This document shows, piece by piece, positions 6,180 through 8,532 of a stretch of DNA of 8,532 bases. The notes under the pieces were generated by a model. It had not been told where the DNA came from. It saw only the letters and a program-made list of their open reading frames with translations, and ran no database searches. Source of the stretch: Bacillota bacterium (GTDB taxonomy: Bacteria; Bacillota; Sulfobacillia; RBS10-35); assembly GCA_029960865.1 (NCBI GenBank), contig JASBVX010000045.1:1-8532 (forward strand), given 5' to 3'. The position numbers were made by a program, and so were the translations under genes. Positions within the stretch are counted from its first letter, which is position 1. The number at the start of each line of letters is the position of its first letter.

Positions 6180-7384
6180 TGGTAGGGGAGGCCTGTCCCC
6201 GGTTCTGAGCTGAAGAAAGGGTTTTTTTCCACCGGCGGTTCTGGCCGGCGCTCCAGGCGGCGCTGAGCATACCAGCGTTCTTTGGCGCGGTAGAGGGCCT
6301 GGTCGGCCCGGCGGAAAAGGGATTCGTAATCTTCTCCGTCTTCGGGACACCAGGCGGCCCCCGCCGATACCGTGATTTCCAGCGCCGTCCCGTCGGAAAG
6401 GGAGATGGGTTCCTTGCGGACCGCCTCCTGCAGGTGGCGCATCCTTTCGTCCAGGGGGCCCCGTTGGATATCGGGAAGGATGATGGCGAATTCTTCGCCC
6501 CCTACCCGGTAGACCCCGTCTCCAGGCCGAACGTGGTGGCGGAGCCGCTGGGCCACCACCTGGAGGACGTCGTTCCCCGCATCGTGGCCGTAGGTGTCGT
6601 TGACGCTTTTGAAGGCGTCGATGTCCATGAGGATGAGGCCAAAGGGTTTTTTCGCCTGGTGGTAGAGATCCAGGCTGATCTGGATGTCGTCGGCAAAACC
6701 CCGCAGGTTCCAGACCCTCGTCAGGCGATCCTGGCGGGATTCGAACCGGGCCAGGATGAGCTGGTGGGAGGTCAGGCTGAAGGCGAAGAGCATCACCAGG
6801 ACCAGCGTGACCATCAAGAAGTTGGGGGCGGCCATCTCGTAGGCCATCACCGCCGAGCTGACGATCTCCAGAACCTGCAGCTGGAAGGTGGCGGAAAGGG
6901 CCGAACGCAGGCGCAGACGGGGCGAGGGATCGGGGTCCGTCAGCACCATGAGAACCACCATGCTGACGTTGGCCACAAGGAATCCCAAAGCCGCCACACC
7001 GCCCGCCACCGCCGCCAAGGGGGAGGGGACGTGGAGGTAGATCCAGGCGGCCAGGGCTCCCGCCAGCGTTGCCTGGCTAAGCCCGATGAGGCGGCGGGTC
7101 CAAGACCAGCGGGGGTTCATGACGATCCGCACCAGCCCATCGGCGACGGCCAAGAAGAGGGCGGCGCCGGGACCGCTGTAGGCCAGCCCGGCGATGACCA
7201 GGGGCAGGGACAGGGCATAGGTGAGCCCCCCCGGCAGGCGCAGGTGGTAGGCATCCAGGAGGAGGATCCCCAGGAACAGGAAGAGGAGGACGGCGTCGAA
7301 CCGGGGAAGCCCCGCCCAGATCCAGGCTGCCAGGGCCAGGGCTGTGAGGACGATAGCGTACACCGACCGCATGTGTTTGGACAC
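6167..7384 (-). CDS. Membrane-anchored GGDEF diguanylate cyclase
   Basis: The 405-residue protein has an N-terminal membrane region of about eight hydrophobic segments (roughly residues 8-205) that I cannot assign to a named sensor family, then a GGDEF domain (about 215-375). The domain makes cyclic di-GMP from two GTP at the membrane. Seen: 'ILMDIDAFKSVNDTYGH' (metal-binding Asp254), 'RPGD' (286-289) five residues before 'GGEEF' (295-299), and 'RADQALYRAK' near the end. GGEEF is an active-type signature and RxxD is the product-inhibition I-site, so the enzyme is likely active and feedback-controlled. I chose the GTG at 7384, preceded by AGGGAGAG; an in-frame GTG at 7432 adds 16 residues without a ribosome site, and an ATG four codons downstream is also possible. 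It is divergent from the prepilin peptidase gene, a possible pilus or surface link. Confidence 0.92.
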   Translation of the reverse strand: MSKHMRSVYAIVLTALALAAWIWAGLPRFDAVLLFLFLGILLLDAYHLRLPGGLTYALSLPLVIAGLAYSGPGAALFLAVADGLVRIVMNPRWSWTRRLIGLSQATLAGALAAWIYLHVPSPLAAVAGGVAALGFLVANVSMVVLMVLTDPDPSPRLRLRSALSATFQLQVLEIVSSAVMAYEMAAPNFLMVTLVLVMLFAFSLTSHQLILARFESRQDRLTRVWNLRGFADDIQISLDLYHQAKKPFGLILMDIDAFKSVNDTYGHDAGNDVLQVVAQRLRHHVRPGDGVYRVGGEEFAIILPDIQRGPLDERMRHLQEAVRKEPISLSDGTALEITVSAGAAWCPEDGEDYESLFRRADQALYRAKERWYAQRRLERRPEPPVEKNPFFSSEPGTGLPYHQAR

Positions 7385-7515
7385 TTTGGCTCTCCCTATT
7401 CCGATGCCTCGAGGCCCGCCGGCAACTGGCACGTGCGGTGAAGAAGGAAAGGGAACAGCTGGCCCCGAAGATCCATGTTGTTCATTATAGCTGTGTCAAA
7501 GCGAAGGGCGGGTGA
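7385..7515. promoter_or_regulatory. Divergent intergenic region between GGDEF and prepilin peptidase genes
   Basis: The 131 bases hold promoters for the two divergent genes. On the minus strand there is a perfect TATAAT (7484-7489) that would give the cyclase gene a leader of about 90 bases, but no good -35 hexamer at the usual 17-base distance. A perfect TTGACA (7494-7499, minus strand) lies only four bases upstream of it, too close to act as a pair. A short palindrome GCCTCGAGGC occupies 7406-7415 in the leader. I see no match to the c-di-GMP riboswitch core I know. Confidence 0.35.
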
Positions 7516-7995
7516 GTGCCGGTGTGGACGCCTTTGCTGTTGCCCTGGCCCTGGGCAGCGGGGCAACAGGCAGTGCTGGTGGGGGTGCTGCTGGGAGCCA
7601 GCATTGTGGACGTGAAGCAGCGCCGCATTCCCAATCTTCTAAACCTCGCCGGAGCCCTTTTGGCTTTCACGTTCTCCCTTCTAGGGGGAAAATCCTTCTT
7701 CTGGTCCAGTCTCAAAGGAAGTCTTACGGTGTTTTTTCTCCTGCTCTTGCTGCACCTGATCAGCCGGGGCCGCCTGGGTCTGGGGGACGTGAAGCTGGGC
7801 TTCGTCCTGGGGGCGTTTCTGGGACCCGAGGCTGGCCTTCTGGCTGTCACGTGGGCCTTTTTGATCGGGGGTGGGGTGGCCCTCGTGCTTCTTCTCATGA
7901 AGAAAATTTCACGGGAGGACAGTTTACCCTTGGCTCCCTTTTTCGCTCTTGGCACCCTCATCCTTTACCTTGACCCGCACCTTTGGGTCCCTTAG
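7516..7995 (+). CDS. Stand-alone prepilin peptidase (A24 family, TadV/CpaA-like)
   Basis: The 159-residue membrane protein has about five or six hydrophobic segments and the two aspartate motifs of type IV prepilin peptidases: 'SIVDVKQRRIPN' (Asp32) and 'LGLGDVKLG' (Asp91, GxGD type). It would cleave leader peptides of prepilin-like proteins on the inner face of the membrane. The N-terminal cytoplasmic methylase domain with its cysteines, found in PilD/ComC, is missing, as in TadV/CpaA and other short forms. The end 'PLAPFFALGTLILYL' fits the usual last helices. GTG start at 7516 follows AAGGGCGGG by a few bases. No pilin or pilus assembly gene is in the window, so its substrate is not visible. 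The -35 box of the next gene lies inside its 3' end. Confidence 0.88.
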   Translation: MPVWTPLLLPWPWAAGQQAVLVGVLLGASIVDVKQRRIPNLLNLAGALLAFTFSLLGGKSFFWSSLKGSLTVFFLLLLLHLISRGRLGLGDVKLGFVLGAFLGPEAGLLAVTWAFLIGGGVALVLLLMKKISREDSLPLAPFFALGTLILYLDPHLWVP

Positions 7996-7998
7996 GAT
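7970..7998 (+). promoter_or_regulatory. Sigma-A-type promoter of the rrf2-cysteine desulfurase operon
   Basis: TTGACC (7970-7975, five of six matches) and TAGGAT (7993-7998, four of six) are separated by exactly 17 bases. Transcription would start near 8005 and leave a leader of about 40 bases before the regulator ATG at 8045. The -35 box lies inside the end of the prepilin peptidase gene. Confidence 0.6.
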
Positions 7999-7999
7999 A

Positions 8000-8023
8000 A
8001 ATTCAGGGAAAACACCCGGAATT
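8000..8023. promoter_or_regulatory. 24-base palindrome, likely Rrf2-family operator
   Basis: AATTCAGGG (8000-8008) and CCCGGAATT (8015-8023) are inverted repeats with one mismatch in nine, around six bases AAAACA. It overlaps the predicted transcription start of the rrf2 gene. Size and position suit binding by an Rrf2 dimer and autoregulation; the motif does not copy an IscR, NsrR or CymR box that I know exactly. It could also fold as an RNA hairpin in the leader. Confidence 0.5.
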
Positions 8024-8044
8024 ATGGGGATATGGGGGAGGATT

Positions 8045-8506
8045 ATGTACATTACGACGAAGGGCCGCTACGGCACCAAGGCGCTTTTTGAACTGGCGTT
8101 GCGGCAAGGGGAGGGTCCGGTGGCCCTTCGCACCATCGCCCAGGCGCAAAACCTTTCGGAGCATTACCTGGAACAGCTTTTCGGCACGCTGCGGCGGGCT
8201 GGGCTGGTGAAGAGCATCCGGGGGGCCCAAGGTGGCTATGTCCTGGCGCGGCTGCCGGAAGAAATCTCGGTCGGGGACATCCTGCGGGCGCTGGAAGGTC
8301 CCATCGCCCCTACCGAGTGCGCCCTCCACGGCCCCGAATACGCCATCCGGTACTGTGGGGACAGCTGGCCCTGCGTGGCCCAGGACGTGTGGGTGAAGGT
8401 CCGCCAGGCCATCGAAGGGGTTGTGGATCATATCACCTTGAAAGATCTGGCGGAGCAGGATCGTCAGACCAAAAAAGCCTGGGCGGAGATGCGAGCCCTC
8501 CTATGA
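8045..8506 (+). CDS. Rrf2-family transcriptional regulator (IscR-like)
   Basis: The 153-residue DNA-binding protein opens with 'YITTKGRYGTKALFELAL', the standard Rrf2 start, followed by the winged helix ('LSEHYLEQLFGTLRRAGLV', 'SIRGAQGGYVLAR'). Three cysteines, Cys92, Cys104 and Cys110 (C-x11-C-x5-C), lie where IscR has its three Fe-S ligands (C-x5-C-x5-C in E. coli), so it probably senses Fe-S cluster status or oxidative stress. The longer first spacing may be a lineage variant. ATG at 8045 follows GGGAGG closely; an open extension upstream has no homology and overlaps the prepilin peptidase gene. The stop overlaps the desulfurase start (ATGA), so the two are translationally coupled, as in isc-type operons. 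CymR-type control of cysteine metabolism is the main alternative, but CymR lacks these cysteines. Confidence 0.92.
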   Translation: MYITTKGRYGTKALFELALRQGEGPVALRTIAQAQNLSEHYLEQLFGTLRRAGLVKSIRGAQGGYVLARLPEEISVGDILRALEGPIAPTECALHGPEYAIRYCGDSWPCVAQDVWVKVRQAIEGVVDHITLKDLAEQDRQTKKAWAEMRALL

Positions 8507-8532
8507 AGCCCATTTACCTCGATTATGCCGCC
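8503..8532 (+). CDS. Cysteine desulfurase (NifS/IscS family), first ten codons only
   Basis: Starting at the ATG overlapping the rrf2 stop codon, the ten visible residues read 'MKPIYLDYAA', the typical N-terminus of class V cysteine desulfurases ('IYLDxAATT'). The enzyme takes sulfur from cysteine for Fe-S clusters and thiolated tRNA. The rest lies outside the window. The call rests on this short motif plus the coupled Rrf2 regulator, a common arrangement in Bacillota. Confidence 0.8.
   Translation, partial: MKPIYLDYAA

Noticed and set aside
6434..7441. 335-codon + strand frame opposite the diguanylate cyclase gene
   Set aside because: Low-complexity Gln/Gly/Asp/His-rich translation, no motif; the minus-strand frame has all GGDEF motifs.
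7385..7477. Possible c-di-GMP riboswitch in the leader of the cyclase gene
   Set aside because: I could not find the conserved core or the two-helix layout of GEMM-I or GEMM-II; only a short palindrome is present.
7949..8044. 32-codon N-terminal extension of the Rrf2 regulator
   Set aside because: Would overlap the prepilin peptidase gene and span the predicted promoter; the family starts at MYITTKGRYG.

Overview
The window is GC-rich and gene-dense. Several start codons are GTG or TTG behind strong purine-rich Shine-Dalgarno sequences, and gene ends overlap. A SpoIIP-type amidase points to an endospore-forming lineage of Bacillota (Firmicutes), possibly a thermophilic Clostridia-like one. 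There is no rRNA or tRNA here to confirm this. I see no mobile element, CRISPR array, tRNA or rRNA, and no gene-free stretch longer than about 130 bases.

Left part (1-4303): a sulfonate-type locus arranged divergently. Leftward run a phosphosulfolactate phosphatase (comB family) and, behind it, a thiol peroxidase (tpx, cut by the window edge). Rightward runs a tight four-gene series: phosphosulfolactate synthase (comA family), a divergent ATP-sulfurylase homologue, a PanD-like pyruvoyl decarboxylase and a SpoIIP-like lipoprotein amidase. The gaps in this series are -8, +3 and +21 bases. ComA and ComB together would convert phosphoenolpyruvate and sulfite to sulfolactate. The next two enzymes are odd: the ATP-sulfurylase homologue has lost the HxxH and RDH-type catalytic motifs, and the PanD-like protein has Trp before the pyruvoyl serine and Leu where the substrate arginine usually is. 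This is the best candidate for an undescribed pathway: sulfonate synthesis with two repurposed enzymes, linked to a cell-wall or sporulation hydrolase.

Middle part (4268-6179): an EamA/DMT-family transporter (leftward, end overlapping the amidase gene) and, divergent from it by 31 bases, a low-specificity L-threonine aldolase.

Right part (6167-8532): a membrane-bound GGDEF diguanylate cyclase (leftward, convergent and overlapping with the aldolase gene), then rightward a stand-alone prepilin peptidase, an Rrf2/IscR-type regulator with three cysteines, and the first ten codons of a cysteine desulfurase. The regulator has a good sigma-A-type promoter with a 24-base palindrome just downstream. 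With the desulfurase it forms the start of an Fe-S assembly operon that is probably autoregulated.
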